A stretch of 64,000 bases of DNA, taken from positions 1 to 64,000 of the forward strand of contig NZ_JAQZAM010000013.1 in assembly GCF_028737215.1 (NCBI RefSeq). Reading direction: 5' to 3'. Below the pieces are notes generated by a model that searched no databases, was not told the DNA's origin, and saw nothing but the letters and a program-made list of their open reading frames with translations. Both the position numbers and the translations under genes were made by a program. Origin of the DNA: Actinomycetospora chibensis. GTDB lineage: Bacteria > Actinomycetota > Actinomycetes > Mycobacteriales > Pseudonocardiaceae. Positions 32,170-40,639 of the stretch are shown piece after piece. Numbering within the stretch: position 1 is the stretch's first letter; every line of letters begins with the position of its first letter.

Positions 32170-33374
32170 CGAGCCGCACTGCCGGCCTGCTGTCCGTTCT
32201 GCTGGCCGCGGCGCTGGCCGCCGGCTGCTCGAGCGGTGAGGACGCCGCCGGCGGCGGGTTCTCCGGCGGCGCCGGGGGCGCGCTGTCCTGCCCGGTGCCG
32301 GTAGGTCCACTGGCGTTCGCGGTCTCCGGCCGCGCGAACAGCCCGGAGCCGGGACTGCCGCAGGCCGTCCAGGACGCCACGGTCTCGGTGCTCACCCGGG
32401 CCGTCGACGAGGGCTACGAGCCCCGCGTCACGCTGGTCAACGTGGACGGCCGGCCCGTGTCGGCGGGCAGCGAGACGTTCTCCAGCGACGCCGGCAACGG
32501 CATCGCCGCCGAGGACGACCGCAACCAGTTCCTCAACGGGTTCGGCGAGGCGGTGACGGGCCTGCGGGCGCAGACCCCGGAGATCGACGTGCTCACCGCC
32601 CTCGACCTCGCGGGGCGCTCCGCCGGCGGCAACCGGCCGGGCACCGTCGTCCTCGTCGACTCCGGGCTCTCGACCGTCGCCCCGCTCGACTTCCGCCAGC
32701 GCGGGCTGCTCGACGCGCCGCCCGCCGAGACCGTCGAGGCCCTGCGGGCGAACAACGCGCTGCCGGGGCTGCAGGGCGAGACGGTCGTCCTCGCGGGCCT
32801 CGGCGACGTCGCCGAGCCCCAGCCGGCGCTCAGCCCCGCCCAGCGCTCCTCGCTGGTCGCGCTGTGGACGGCGATCGCCACCGCGGGCGGCGCCTCGTGC
32901 GTCGCGGTGGTCGACGAGCCCCGCGGCGGGGATGCCCCGAGCGACGCGCCGGCGGTGAGCGTCGTGGACGTCCCGCCGCCGCCGACGATCACGCCGGGAC
33001 AGACCACCGCGCTCCCGGACGACAATTCCGTCGGTTTCCAGCCGGACACCGCCGAGTTCCGCGACCGGAATGCCGCGCGCGCCGTCCTCACGCCGTTCGC
33101 GCAGTTCCTCACGGAATCGCCGTCGCGACGGATCGCGCTCACCGGCACCAGTGCGCGCGCCGGCACCGAGGCCGGTCAGGTCGACCTCTCGACCCGGCGC
33201 GCGGAGGCCGTGAAGGCCCTGCTCGTCGAGCTCGGTGCGCCGGCGGACCGCATCTCCACCCGCGGGGTGGGCAGCCGCTTCCCCGGCTACGTCAACGACG
33301 TGGGCCCGGACGGGCGTCAGCTGCCGGGACCCGCCAGCGCCAACCGCACGGTGATCGTCGAGCCCTCCGGGTAA
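32166..33374 (+). CDS. OmpA-domain lipoprotein, fourth gene of the envelope operon
   Basis: A 402-residue lipoprotein with a rare TTG start at 32166 (GGAGA upstream, TTGA overlap with the previous stop). The signal peptide ends in lipobox LAAGC. The middle (about 40-270) has alternating strands such as PGTVVLVDSGLST, reminiscent of a von Willebrand A-like Rossmann fold without a complete metal site. The C-terminal 120 residues are an OmpA/MotB-type peptidoglycan-binding domain: SVGFQPDTAEFRD, RRIALTGTSARAGTE, LSTRRAEAVKALLVELGAPADRI, ANRTVIVEP. It would tether the operon's membrane complex to the cell wall. Confidence 0.85.
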   Translation: MTSRTAGLLSVLLAAALAAGCSSGEDAAGGGFSGGAGGALSCPVPVGPLAFAVSGRANSPEPGLPQAVQDATVSVLTRAVDEGYEPRVTLVNVDGRPVSAGSETFSSDAGNGIAAEDDRNQFLNGFGEAVTGLRAQTPEIDVLTALDLAGRSAGGNRPGTVVLVDSGLSTVAPLDFRQRGLLDAPPAETVEALRANNALPGLQGETVVLAGLGDVAEPQPALSPAQRSSLVALWTAIATAGGASCVAVVDEPRGGDAPSDAPAVSVVDVPPPPTITPGQTTALPDDNSVGFQPDTAEFRDRNAARAVLTPFAQFLTESPSRRIALTGTSARAGTEAGQVDLSTRRAEAVKALLVELGAPADRISTRGVGSRFPGYVNDVGPDGRQLPGPASANRTVIVEPSG

Positions 33375-33512
33375 CCGCCCGGTCACACGCGGTCCCCACG
33401 TCGGCTCCCACGCATTCCCGCGGAAACGTGGCTGCCGTCACAGCACGATGTGGTCACGGAGATCCTCCGGCACACGCACCCGGTCGGAGCAGCGTCGATG
33501 GCGCCTTTCGCC

Positions 33513-33523
33513 TCACAGTGTGA
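33513..33523. promoter_or_regulatory. Palindrome TCACAGTGTGA upstream of the betaine synthesis gene
   Basis: Perfect 11-bp palindrome TCACA-G-TGTGA, 46 bp before the candidate -35 element of the methyltransferase gene. A plausible repressor or activator site. Confidence 0.35.
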
Positions 33524-33568
33524 CGTCGCGCTGAATCGATTCTGACGACCGTACGGACCTGCTGGTGC

Positions 33569-33597
33569 TTCCGGCTCGGCGCCTGCCTGCCTAGCGT
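33569..33597 (+). promoter_or_regulatory. Candidate promoter of the glycine betaine gene
   Basis: TTCCGG (33569-33574), a 17-bp spacer and TAGCGT (33592-33597). The implied transcript has a leader of about 30 nt containing the ribosome-binding site GGAGGA before ATG 33635. Confidence 0.4.
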
Positions 33598-33634
33598 CGT
33601 CTCCCCGGAAGCGTCACCGACGTCCGGAGGACAC

Positions 33635-35332
33635 ATGACCACAGCCGCAGACCGGAGCCCCGACACCGCGGCTGGCCTCGAGGAGACCTACACCGAGGCC
33701 GATGTTCATCAGGAGTTCGGGGAGAACCCGAACGAGGTCCGAGACACGAACCACTACCAAGAGGAATACGTCAAGGGGTTCGTGGACAAGTGGGACGACT
33801 ACATCGGCTGGGAGGGTCGCGCCGCCAGCGAGGGGTCGTTCTTCATCGACCAGCTCAGTGCCCGCGGGGTCGAGAAGGTTCTCGACGTCGCGACGGGCAC
33901 CGGGTTCAACTCGGTCCAGCTCCTGAAGGCCGGTTTCGAGACGGTCTCCGCCGACGGCAGTGCGGAGATGCTCGCGAAGGCCTTCCAGAACGGTCGCCAG
34001 CACGGGCACGTCCTGCGCGTGGTCCAGGCCGACTGGCGCTGGCTCAACCGCGATGTCCACGGTGAGTACGACGCCATCATCTGCCTCGGGAACTCGTTCA
34101 CCCACCTGTTCAACGAACGGGACCGCCGCAAGGCGCTGGCCGAGTTCTACGCGATGCTCAAGCACGACGGCGTCCTGATCCTCGATCAGCGCAACTACGA
34201 CGAGATTCTCGACAACGGCTTCTCGTCGAAGCACAAGTTCTTCTACTGCGGCGACACCGTGACCGCGGAGCCCGAGTACATCGACGACGGGCTCGCCCGT
34301 TTCCGGTACACGTTCCACGACGACGGTTCGGTGTACCACCTCAACATGTTCCCGCTGCGCAAGGACTACGTGCGCCGGCTCATGCGTGAGGTCGGGTTCC
34401 AGAAGATCGACTCGTACGGCGACTTCCAGGAGACCTACGGGACCGAGAGCCCCGACTTCTGGATCCATGTCGCGGAGAAGACCTACCGACCGGACGATGA
34501 ATTGACCGAGAACTACTCGACCGCGGTCCACACCGCGCGCGACTACTACAACTCGACCGACGCCGACACCTTCTACCACGAGGTGTGGGGCGGCGAGGAC
34601 ATCCACGTCGGGCTCTACAACAGCCCCGACGAGCCCATCGCCCCCGCCTCGCAGCGGACGGTGGAGCGGATGGCCGAGGGCATGAACATCACCGCGGAGA
34701 CCCGCATCCTCGACATGGGCGCGGGCTACGGCGGTTCGGCGCGCTGGCTGGCCAAGACCTACGGCTGCCACGTGACGTGCCTGAACCTCTCCGAGGTCGA
34801 GAACGACCGGAACCGCGAGAAGAACCGCGCGCAGGGCCTCGACCACCTCGTCGACGTCGTCGACGGGTCGTTCGAGAGCATGCCGGTGCAGGACAACTAC
34901 TACGACCTCGTCTGGTCGCAGGACGCGTTCCTGCACTCCGGCGAGCGCCGTGAGGTCGTCGCCGAGATCAACCGCGTCCTCGTGCCGGGCGGTCAGGTCG
35001 TCTTCACCGACCCGATGGCCGACGACAACGCCGACACGTCGGCGCTCGCGCCGATCCTCGCGCGCCTGCACCTCGACACCCTCGGGTCGCCGGGCTTCTA
35101 CCGCGAGGAGTTCGCGAAGCACGGCTTCAACGACTTCACCTTCGAGGACCACACGGACCAGCTCACGACCCACTACGGGCGCGTGCTCTCCGAGCTCGAG
35201 GCGGCGGAGCCGAAGTTCAAGGGCACCATCTCCGACGAGTACATCTCGAACATGAAGACGGGCCTGAAGAACTGGGTGAACGGCGGCAAGAGCGGCCAGC
35301 TCAGCTGGGGCATCTTCCGCATCCGTCGCTGA
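33635..35332 (+). CDS. Fused glycine/sarcosine and sarcosine/dimethylglycine N-methyltransferase
   Basis: A 565-residue fusion making glycine betaine from glycine by three SAM-dependent methylations. The N-terminal half is GSMT-like (TNHYQEEYVKGFVDKWDDYIGW, SAM loop LDVATGTG at 83-90, CLGNSFTHLF). The C-terminal half is SDMT-like (ARDYYNSTDADTFYHEVWGGEDIHVGLY, SAM loop LDMGAGYGGSARW near 359, VWSQDAFLHSGER). Such fusions are known from halophilic actinobacteria such as Actinopolyspora, where the product is the main compatible solute. Acidic composition fits a salt-adapted cytosolic enzyme. Strong GGAGGA before the ATG; own promoter and a 13-bp perfect terminator, so a single-gene unit, probably osmotically regulated. 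Confidence 0.95.
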   Translation: MTTAADRSPDTAAGLEETYTEADVHQEFGENPNEVRDTNHYQEEYVKGFVDKWDDYIGWEGRAASEGSFFIDQLSARGVEKVLDVATGTGFNSVQLLKAGFETVSADGSAEMLAKAFQNGRQHGHVLRVVQADWRWLNRDVHGEYDAIICLGNSFTHLFNERDRRKALAEFYAMLKHDGVLILDQRNYDEILDNGFSSKHKFFYCGDTVTAEPEYIDDGLARFRYTFHDDGSVYHLNMFPLRKDYVRRLMREVGFQKIDSYGDFQETYGTESPDFWIHVAEKTYRPDDELTENYSTAVHTARDYYNSTDADTFYHEVWGGEDIHVGLYNSPDEPIAPASQRTVERMAEGMNITAETRILDMGAGYGGSARWLAKTYGCHVTCLNLSEVENDRNREKNRAQGLDHLVDVVDGSFESMPVQDNYYDLVWSQDAFLHSGERREVVAEINRVLVPGGQVVFTDPMADDNADTSALAPILARLHLDTLGSPGFYREEFAKHGFNDFTFEDHTDQLTTHYGRVLSELEAAEPKFKGTISDEYISNMKTGLKNWVNGGKSGQLSWGIFRIRR

Positions 35333-35362
35333 CGGAACCCTGCACGACACGCTGTGACGCGC

Positions 35363-35392
35363 GGGGCCGGCCGGGCCTTCCCGGCCGGCCCC
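35363..35392 (+). terminator. Terminator after the betaine synthesis gene
   Basis: Perfect 13-bp stem GGGGCCGGCCGGG/CCCGGCCGGCCCC with loop CCTT, 31 bp beyond the stop, followed by GTGTTGCGTT. Confidence 0.85.
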
Positions 35393-35460
35393 GTGTTGCG
35401 TTCCGGGGTGTTGTCAGCGTGGGAGCCGTGCTGACAATCCCACGCAGCACGCCGATAGGG

Positions 35461-36327
35461 TCAGGAAATCCCCCAGCTCGCGCTGCTGAGGTCGACGTCG
35501 TCCAGCGCGCCGGCGAGCGCCGCGGCCACGGCCTCGCGACGACCCGGATCGCGGCGCAGCGACCGGGAAAGCTCCAGGTGCACGAACGCCGCGCCGCACG
35601 CCGCCGCGTCGAGGCCCTGCACGTTGCGGCGCCCCAGGAGGTCCGCCCAGCGCGGGTCCTCCCCCGTGCCCACGCGCTCCCCCGCCGCCCGCAGCCGCGC
35701 CTCCACGATGTCGAGCAGCGGCCCGCCCGCCGCGGCGCCCGGCGAGAGCACGACGTCGACGTCGTCACGGTCCGCGAACCCGTGCAGCTGGATCTGGGGC
35801 AGCCCCCGCGCGGTGAGGACCGACGCCACCCGGGAGAAGGGCGCGTCGGCACGGGACGAGACGTCGGCCGGGCAGTCGACGCGGTCGGTGGCCTCCGGCG
35901 GCGCCCCGGCGATGCGGTGCGCCCCGGCCTGGAGCAGGAGGGCGCCGGCACGGCGGTCGCGCAGGGCGAGCCCGACGAGCTCGGTGTCGAGGTCGGCGTT
36001 CGGGTGCGGCACCTCGACGACGACGTCCGGCACCACCCCGGGCCGCAGGACGACGACGAGCCACGCGCGCTCGCTCGTCGGGTCGGAGGCGAGCACGAGC
36101 GTGTCCCCGGAGACCGTGGCCTCGAGGCCCAGCGACGCGGCGCCTGCGGTCTCGCCCCGCCCGAGCGCGGAGGCCAGCGCCTCGAGCGCCGCGCACTCGC
36201 CGTCGTCGGGTGGGCGGTAGGGCACGCGGCGCGTCATCGCTGGGACGAGGTCGGCGACGAACGCCGTCACGTCGATCTCGCCCACCGGCACGACTCTGCC
36301 AGTCGCGGTGCCCCGGCCGAGGGGCAC
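35461..36327 (-). CDS. Hypothetical protein, possible amidohydrolase-like fold
   Basis: About 288 residues, soluble. The segment VVVEVPHPNADLDTELVGLAL followed by AGALLLQAGAHRIAG and later GLPQIQLHGFADRDDVDVVLS has the spacing of zinc-dependent N-formylglutamate amidohydrolase or poly-gamma-glutamate hydrolase relatives (PH...E...H). I cannot confirm the family, and the similarity is by eye. The GTG at 36327 is used; GTG codons about 14 residues inside are alternatives. The rightward gene before it is closed off by a terminator. Confidence 0.6.
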   Translation of the reverse strand: MPLGRGTATGRVVPVGEIDVTAFVADLVPAMTRRVPYRPPDDGECAALEALASALGRGETAGAASLGLEATVSGDTLVLASDPTSERAWLVVVLRPGVVPDVVVEVPHPNADLDTELVGLALRDRRAGALLLQAGAHRIAGAPPEATDRVDCPADVSSRADAPFSRVASVLTARGLPQIQLHGFADRDDVDVVLSPGAAAGGPLLDIVEARLRAAGERVGTGEDPRWADLLGRRNVQGLDAAACGAAFVHLELSRSLRRDPGRREAVAAALAGALDDVDLSSASWGIS

Positions 36328-36366
36328 GTCCGACCTGGGCGGGGTGCCCCTCGCCCACCGCGGAGG

Positions 36367-36996
36367 TCAGTGCGCGTGCTGCGGCGGGCCCCAGACGGGA
36401 CGGGAGGCGGCGACGGGCGTGCCCGGCGCACGGCCGCGACGGATCGGCGCGCGGCGCGGGGGCCGCGGGCCGTGCGCGCCGGGTGCGGGCGGCGGGGCGG
36501 CCGGTGCGCCGACCGGGGCGAGGGCGCGCGGCGCGGCCGACGCCGGGGTGACCGACGTCGGCGCGTCCGGGGGCGGCACGGTCGGCGGCGCCGCGAGCCC
36601 CCGCGGCGGGACGGGCGCGACCGGGCCGGCCGGCGCGACCGGGCCGACCGGCGCGACCGGGCCGACCGGCGCGAGCCCCGGGACACCGGTGTGCGCGGTG
36701 GCCGCCGCAGGCGAGCCGGGCAGGACCGTCGTGGTGGCCGGCGGCGCGGGGGCCAGGGTGATCAGTGCGGACTTCCGGCGCCCAGGAGCAGCGAGGGACC
36801 CGTTCGCTGCGGCGGGGGCCGGCGCGCCGGGCGCGTCCGTCGTCGCGACGTAGGGCCACGGGCCCCGGCGGACGGGGGCGCTCGCGAGGCGGCGGCGGGA
36901 GCGTCCGGGCGGCCCCGCGGGCCCGTCCTCGAGCCGCGCGTGGCGCCCGTTCGGTCCGGATGCCGGTGCTCCGGGAGGTGCGGCCGGTGCTGCCAT
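36367..36996 (-). CDS. Low-complexity Pro/Ala-rich ORF, coding status uncertain
   Basis: A 209-residue frame, Pro/Ala/Gly/Arg-rich throughout with a short hydrophobic stretch (ALITLAPAPPATTTVL). It has no recognisable domain and a weak ribosome-binding site. An 18-bp tandem repeat in it gives PVGPVA on this strand and a collagen-like GATGPT on the other, where an overlapping frame 36308-36853 is also open. I prefer the minus frame because the opposing one would have to start inside the neighbouring gene. Either or neither may be translated. Confidence 0.35.
   Translation of the reverse strand: MAAPAAPPGAPASGPNGRHARLEDGPAGPPGRSRRRLASAPVRRGPWPYVATTDAPGAPAPAAANGSLAAPGRRKSALITLAPAPPATTTVLPGSPAAATAHTGVPGLAPVGPVAPVGPVAPAGPVAPVPPRGLAAPPTVPPPDAPTSVTPASAAPRALAPVGAPAAPPPAPGAHGPRPPRRAPIRRGRAPGTPVAASRPVWGPPQHAH
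36614..36675. repeat. 18-bp tandem repeat
   Basis: Three units of GGCGCGACCGGGCCGRCC (36614-36667) plus a partial fourth. It keeps both opposing frames open. Confidence 0.8.
36789..36809. repeat. Dispersed GAGCGAGGG hairpin, short relative
   Basis: CAGCGA (36789-36794) and TCGCTG (36804-36809) enclose GGGACCCGT; the sequence GCGAGGGAC is shared with the longer copies. It lies within the uncertain ORF. Confidence 0.4.
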
Positions 36997-37251
36997 GCGG
37001 ACCAGTGTGGACGTCCCCGAACGCCCGTCCTGCCCGGGGGACGGGGGTTGGGCCGATCCAGTGGCAGCCCCGCGGACCGTCGTGACGGGACGCAGCGCAG
37101 GATGGGAGGACGACCCGTCCGTGGCCGTCGCTCCTCCTGCCGGAGCAACGTCCGCGTGAGGGTCGGACGTCCGAGCACCGGGGCCCCGCGCCGACGACGC
37201 CGCGCGACCCCCGTCGATCGCCCACCCGTCGCACCAGGGAAGCTGAGGCCC

Positions 37252-38631
37252 ATGACGTCCTTGTCGTCGTCACCGACCGATCCCGGGGCCGTCGACGGTC
37301 CGCACCCGGTGTTCACCGAGTCGTCCCGCCTCCAGGCGCGACTGCACGACCTCGTCCCGGGCGGGGCCCACACCTACGCCCGAGGGTCCGACCAGTACCC
37401 CGAGCACATGACGCCGATCATCGAGCGCGGCCGGGGCGCGCGGGTCTGGGACGTCGACGGCAACGCCTACGTCGAGTACGGCATGGGCCTGCGGTCGGTG
37501 ACGCTCGGGCACGCCTACGAGCCGGTGAACGCGGCGGTGCGCGAGGCGCTCGACCGGGGGATGAGCTTCTCGCGCCCCAGCCGGCTCGAGGTGGACGCCG
37601 CCGAGGACTTCCTGGGCCTCGTGTCGGGCGCGGACATGGTGAAGTTCGCCAAGAACGGCTCCGACGCCACGACCGCGGCGCTCAAGCTCGCGCGCGCCGC
37701 CACCGGGCGCGAGACGGTGGCCGTCGCCGACCAGCCGTTCTTCTCCACGGACGACTGGTTCATCGGCAACACCCCGATGAACGCCGGCATCCCCGACGCG
37801 GTCCGCGCGGGCACCGTCGGCTTCACCTACAACGACCTCGGCTCGCTGCGCGCGCTCTTCGACGCCCACCCCGGCCGCATCGCCGCGGTGTTCATGGAGG
37901 CCGCGACCGCGCTGCACGACCCCGCGCCCGGTTTCCTCGAGGGCGTGCGCGAGATGTGCACGGCCGAGGGCACGGTGCTCGTCTTCGACGAGATGATCAC
38001 CGGATTCCGCTGGTCGGCGAGCGGCGCGCAGGCCGTCTACGGCGTCACCCCCGATCTGTCCACGTGGGGCAAGGCGATGGGCAACGGCTTCCCGGTCTCG
38101 GCGCTGGCCGGGCGCCGGGAGCTCATGGAGCTCGGCGGGCTGCGCACCGACGCCGACCGCGTCTTCCTGCTCTCCACCACCCACGGTCCCGAGACGGCCG
38201 GGCTCACCGCGTTCCGCGCCGTCGTGGAGGCCTACCGCCGCGAGGACCCGGTGGCCACGATGCGCCGCCAGGGCACGACGCTCGCCGAGGCGTGCAACGA
38301 GGTCGTCGCCGCGGCCGGGCTCGGCGAGTTCGTCGACGTCGTCGGGCACCCCGCCTGCCTCGTCTTCCGCACCCGCGACGCCTCGGGCCGGCCGTCGCAG
38401 GAGATGCGCACGGTGTTCCTCGCCGAGCTGCTGCGCCGCGGCGTCCTCGGGCAGTCGTTCGTCATCTCGGCGGCGCACACCGACGCCGACGTCGAGCAGA
38501 CCGTCAACGCCGTCGCCGGGGCGCTGCCCGCCTACGGGCGCGCGCTCGAGCTCGGCGCCGACGCGGTGCTCGACGGCCGTCCCGTCGCGCCGGCGCTGCG
38601 CTCCACGGCCGCCCCGAGGCGACTGCGGTGA
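37252..38631 (+). CDS. Class III PLP-dependent aminotransferase, GSA-aminomutase-like
   Basis: A 459-residue enzyme related to glutamate-1-semialdehyde 2,1-aminomutase and the sugar/amino-acid aminotransferases found in surface-polysaccharide clusters. Motifs: RVWDVDGNAYVEYGMGLRSVTLGHA, VKFAKNGSDATTAALKLARAAT (phosphate-binding), VFDEMITGFRW (cofactor-binding Asp) and the Schiff-base lysine in STWGKAMGNGFPVSAL (Lys274). The first gene of the exopolysaccharide locus and coupled to galE (GTGA overlap), so it likely makes an amino-sugar or amino-acid-like substituent rather than heme precursor. AGCTGAGG precedes the ATG. Confidence 0.87.
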   Translation: MTSLSSSPTDPGAVDGPHPVFTESSRLQARLHDLVPGGAHTYARGSDQYPEHMTPIIERGRGARVWDVDGNAYVEYGMGLRSVTLGHAYEPVNAAVREALDRGMSFSRPSRLEVDAAEDFLGLVSGADMVKFAKNGSDATTAALKLARAATGRETVAVADQPFFSTDDWFIGNTPMNAGIPDAVRAGTVGFTYNDLGSLRALFDAHPGRIAAVFMEAATALHDPAPGFLEGVREMCTAEGTVLVFDEMITGFRWSASGAQAVYGVTPDLSTWGKAMGNGFPVSALAGRRELMELGGLRTDADRVFLLSTTHGPETAGLTAFRAVVEAYRREDPVATMRRQGTTLAEACNEVVAAAGLGEFVDVVGHPACLVFRTRDASGRPSQEMRTVFLAELLRRGVLGQSFVISAAHTDADVEQTVNAVAGALPAYGRALELGADAVLDGRPVAPALRSTAAPRRLR

Positions 38632-39611
38632 CGAGGGCGGGGGGACGCTGGCTCGTCACCGGCGGCGCGGGCTACATCGGCGCGCACACCGTGCGGGCGC
38701 TGCGGGCACGGGGCGACGCCGTGGTGGTGCTCGACGACCTCTCCACCGGGCTCACCGAACGCGTCGACGACGACGTCCCCCTCGTGCGCGCGAGCGTGCT
38801 CGACGAGGACACGGTCGCCGCGACGCTCGCCGAGCACCGCCTCGACGGTGTCCTGCACTTCGCCGCGCGCAAGAGCGTGCCCGAGTCGGTCGCGCAGCCG
38901 CTGTACTACTGGCGCGAGAACGTCGAGGGCCTGCGCAGCGTCCTCGCGGCCTGCGGGCGCGCCGGGGTGGAGCGGTTCGTCTACTCGTCGAGCGCCGCGG
39001 TCTACGGCGCGACGACGGGGGCCGCGGTGGCCGAGGACGACCCGTGCGAGCCGGTGAACCCGTACGGCACCACCAAGCTCGCCGGGGAGTGGCTGCTCGC
39101 CGACGTGCACCGCGCCACCGGCCTGCGCTACGTCGCGCTGCGCTACTTCAACGTCGCCGGCGCCCGCGACGCGCGCCTCGCCGACCGGGGGCAGGCGAAC
39201 CTCGTGCCGATCGCGCTCGACGCCGTCGCGCGCGGTGGGGCGCCGACCGTGTTCGGCACCGACTACGACACCCCCGACGGCAGCTGCGTCCGCGACTTCG
39301 TGCACGTCGACGACCTCGCCGACGCCCACGTCGCCGCCACGGGCCTGCTCGACGAGCCGTGCGCCGAGACCCTCAACGTCGGCGTCGGTCGGGGCTTCTC
39401 GGTGCTCGAGGTGATGGCCACGGTCGGTCGCGTCGCCGGGCGCCCGGTCACACCGGTGATCGCGCCGCGACGCCCGGGCGACCCCGCGGCCGTGGTCGCC
39501 GACGTCTCGCGCATCGCCGGACGCCTCGGGTGGCGCGCCCGTCACGACCTCGACGACATCGTCGCCTCGGCCTGGGACGCGCGGGTCAGCCCGTCGGCGT
39601 CAGGGTCCTGA
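38628..39611 (+). CDS. galE: UDP-glucose 4-epimerase
   Basis: A 327-residue extended short-chain dehydrogenase. WLVTGGAGYIGAHTVRAL binds NAD; the catalytic set is YSSSAAVYG (Ser near 122) and NPYGTTK (Tyr146, Lys150). The GalE-specific LRYFNVAGA and SCVRDFVHVDDLADAH follow. It interconverts UDP-glucose and UDP-galactose (or the N-acetyl forms) to feed exopolysaccharide assembly. The GTG start overlaps the aminotransferase stop. Its 3' end overlaps the converging deacetylase gene by 26 bp. Confidence 0.92.
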   Translation: MTRAGGRWLVTGGAGYIGAHTVRALRARGDAVVVLDDLSTGLTERVDDDVPLVRASVLDEDTVAATLAEHRLDGVLHFAARKSVPESVAQPLYYWRENVEGLRSVLAACGRAGVERFVYSSSAAVYGATTGAAVAEDDPCEPVNPYGTTKLAGEWLLADVHRATGLRYVALRYFNVAGARDARLADRGQANLVPIALDAVARGGAPTVFGTDYDTPDGSCVRDFVHVDDLADAHVAATGLLDEPCAETLNVGVGRGFSVLEVMATVGRVAGRPVTPVIAPRRPGDPAAVVADVSRIAGRLGWRARHDLDDIVASAWDARVSPSASGS

Positions 39612-40542
39612 CGGCGCGGTTCGCCACCCTCCGCGCCACCCCCGTGCCCTTGCGGGCGACCTTGCCGAACAGCTCGCCGACGTCGGTGAGCGGCGTGAGC
39701 ACGATCCGGTGCATCGCGAACGGCGGCTCGTTCGGCCCGACGAGACCCGGACGGGTGGTGATGGCCGCGCGGTAGCCCGCACCGCGCGCCACGGACATCG
39801 TCCGCTCGTCGTAGTCGCCGGCGTTGCCGTTGGGGTAGGCGAGCAGGTCGACGGTCTGCCCCAGGCCCTCCTCGAGCGCGCGGCGCGACGCGGTGAGCTC
39901 GTGGCGCTGGGTGCCCTCGTCCTCGCGGGAGAGGATCGGGTGGGTGACGGTGTGCGACCCGATGCCGTGCCCGGTGGCCGCGAGCGCCCGCGCGCCGTCC
40001 CAGTCGAGGAACATCGGCGGACGCGGGGGCGGGGGCGGGGCGATGCGCTCGGCGATGCGGGCGACCGCCTCGACGCGCGTGGCGCGGTCGACGAGCTTGA
40101 GCTCGTCCTTCAGGGCGTCCTGCGCGGCGCGGCGGGCCGTCGGCGTCGAGAGGTCGTGGGTGCGGCCGGCCCACTCGAGGCTCGGCGCGGTGACGCGGTC
40201 GAACGCGTCCGCGAGATCCTCCCACCAGGCGCCGATGCGCCCCGAGAGGATGTCGGAGACGAGGAAGAACGTGCCGTGCATCCCGCGGCGGTCGAGCGCG
40301 GGCACGGCGGCGTCGAGCCAGTCGGCGTAGCCGTCGTCGAACGTCAGCGCCACGGCCCGCGGGGGCAGCTCGCCGCCCGCGGCCAGGGTGTCGACGGCCT
40401 CGGAGAGCGGAACGACGGTGCCCAGCCGGTCGATCGCCGCGAGCTGACGCTCGAAGCCGCGGCGCCCGGCGCCCGGGTCGGCGGGGTAGAAGGGCGTCGG
40501 GTCGATGTTGTGCCAGCCCAGCACGAGCAGCCGTCGACTCAT
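39586..40542 (-). CDS. Polysaccharide deacetylase (NodB fold)
   Basis: A 318-residue protein with the NodB homology motifs: TFDDGYADW (motif 1, metal Asp), GIGSHTVTHPIL (motif 2, two His), and YPNGNAGDYDERT (motif 3). It has no signal peptide or membrane helix, so it probably acts on a cytosolic lipid-linked glycan rather than finished polymer. N- or O-deacetylation of the exopolysaccharide repeat unit is the likely role. ATG 40542 is preceded by TACGCT at 8 nt with no ribosome-binding site, suggesting a leaderless transcript. Confidence 0.9.
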   Translation of the reverse strand: MSRRLLVLGWHNIDPTPFYPADPGAGRRGFERQLAAIDRLGTVVPLSEAVDTLAAGGELPPRAVALTFDDGYADWLDAAVPALDRRGMHGTFFLVSDILSGRIGAWWEDLADAFDRVTAPSLEWAGRTHDLSTPTARRAAQDALKDELKLVDRATRVEAVARIAERIAPPPPPRPPMFLDWDGARALAATGHGIGSHTVTHPILSREDEGTQRHELTASRRALEEGLGQTVDLLAYPNGNAGDYDERTMSVARGAGYRAAITTRPGLVGPNEPPFAMHRIVLTPLTDVGELFGKVARKGTGVARRVANRAVRTLTPTG

Positions 40543-40550
40543 GGCGACCG

Positions 40551-40556
40551 AGCGTA
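40551..40556 (-). promoter_or_regulatory. TACGCT -10-like element, leaderless start
   Basis: TACGCT on the minus strand ends 8 nt before ATG 40542. Confidence 0.4.
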
Positions 40557-40639
40557 TCGGCACCCCGGAACGCGCCGACGAAGCGGCTTTTCTCGCACCC
40601 AGTGCCAGCGTGGACGCAGGGCTTGCACCCGGCGGGTGC

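Noticed and set aside
31156-33374. Zorya-type ZorA/ZorB pair
   Set aside because: A membrane protein with coiled coil followed by an OmpA-domain protein is similar in layout, but the membrane protein lacks MotA-like sequence, the OmpA protein is a lipoprotein rather than a MotB-like helix protein, and no ZorC/D/E genes follow.
33614-35350. 578-codon minus-strand frame opposite the betaine synthesis gene
   Set aside because: It mirrors the coding strand of an unmistakable enzyme, has no ribosome-binding site and is Val/Leu/His-skewed as reverse-frame shadows are.
37252-38631. hemL (heme biosynthesis)
   Set aside because: The enzyme is GSA-aminomutase-like, but it is coupled to galE in a polysaccharide locus and no other heme gene is near; a sugar or amino-acid aminotransferase fits better.
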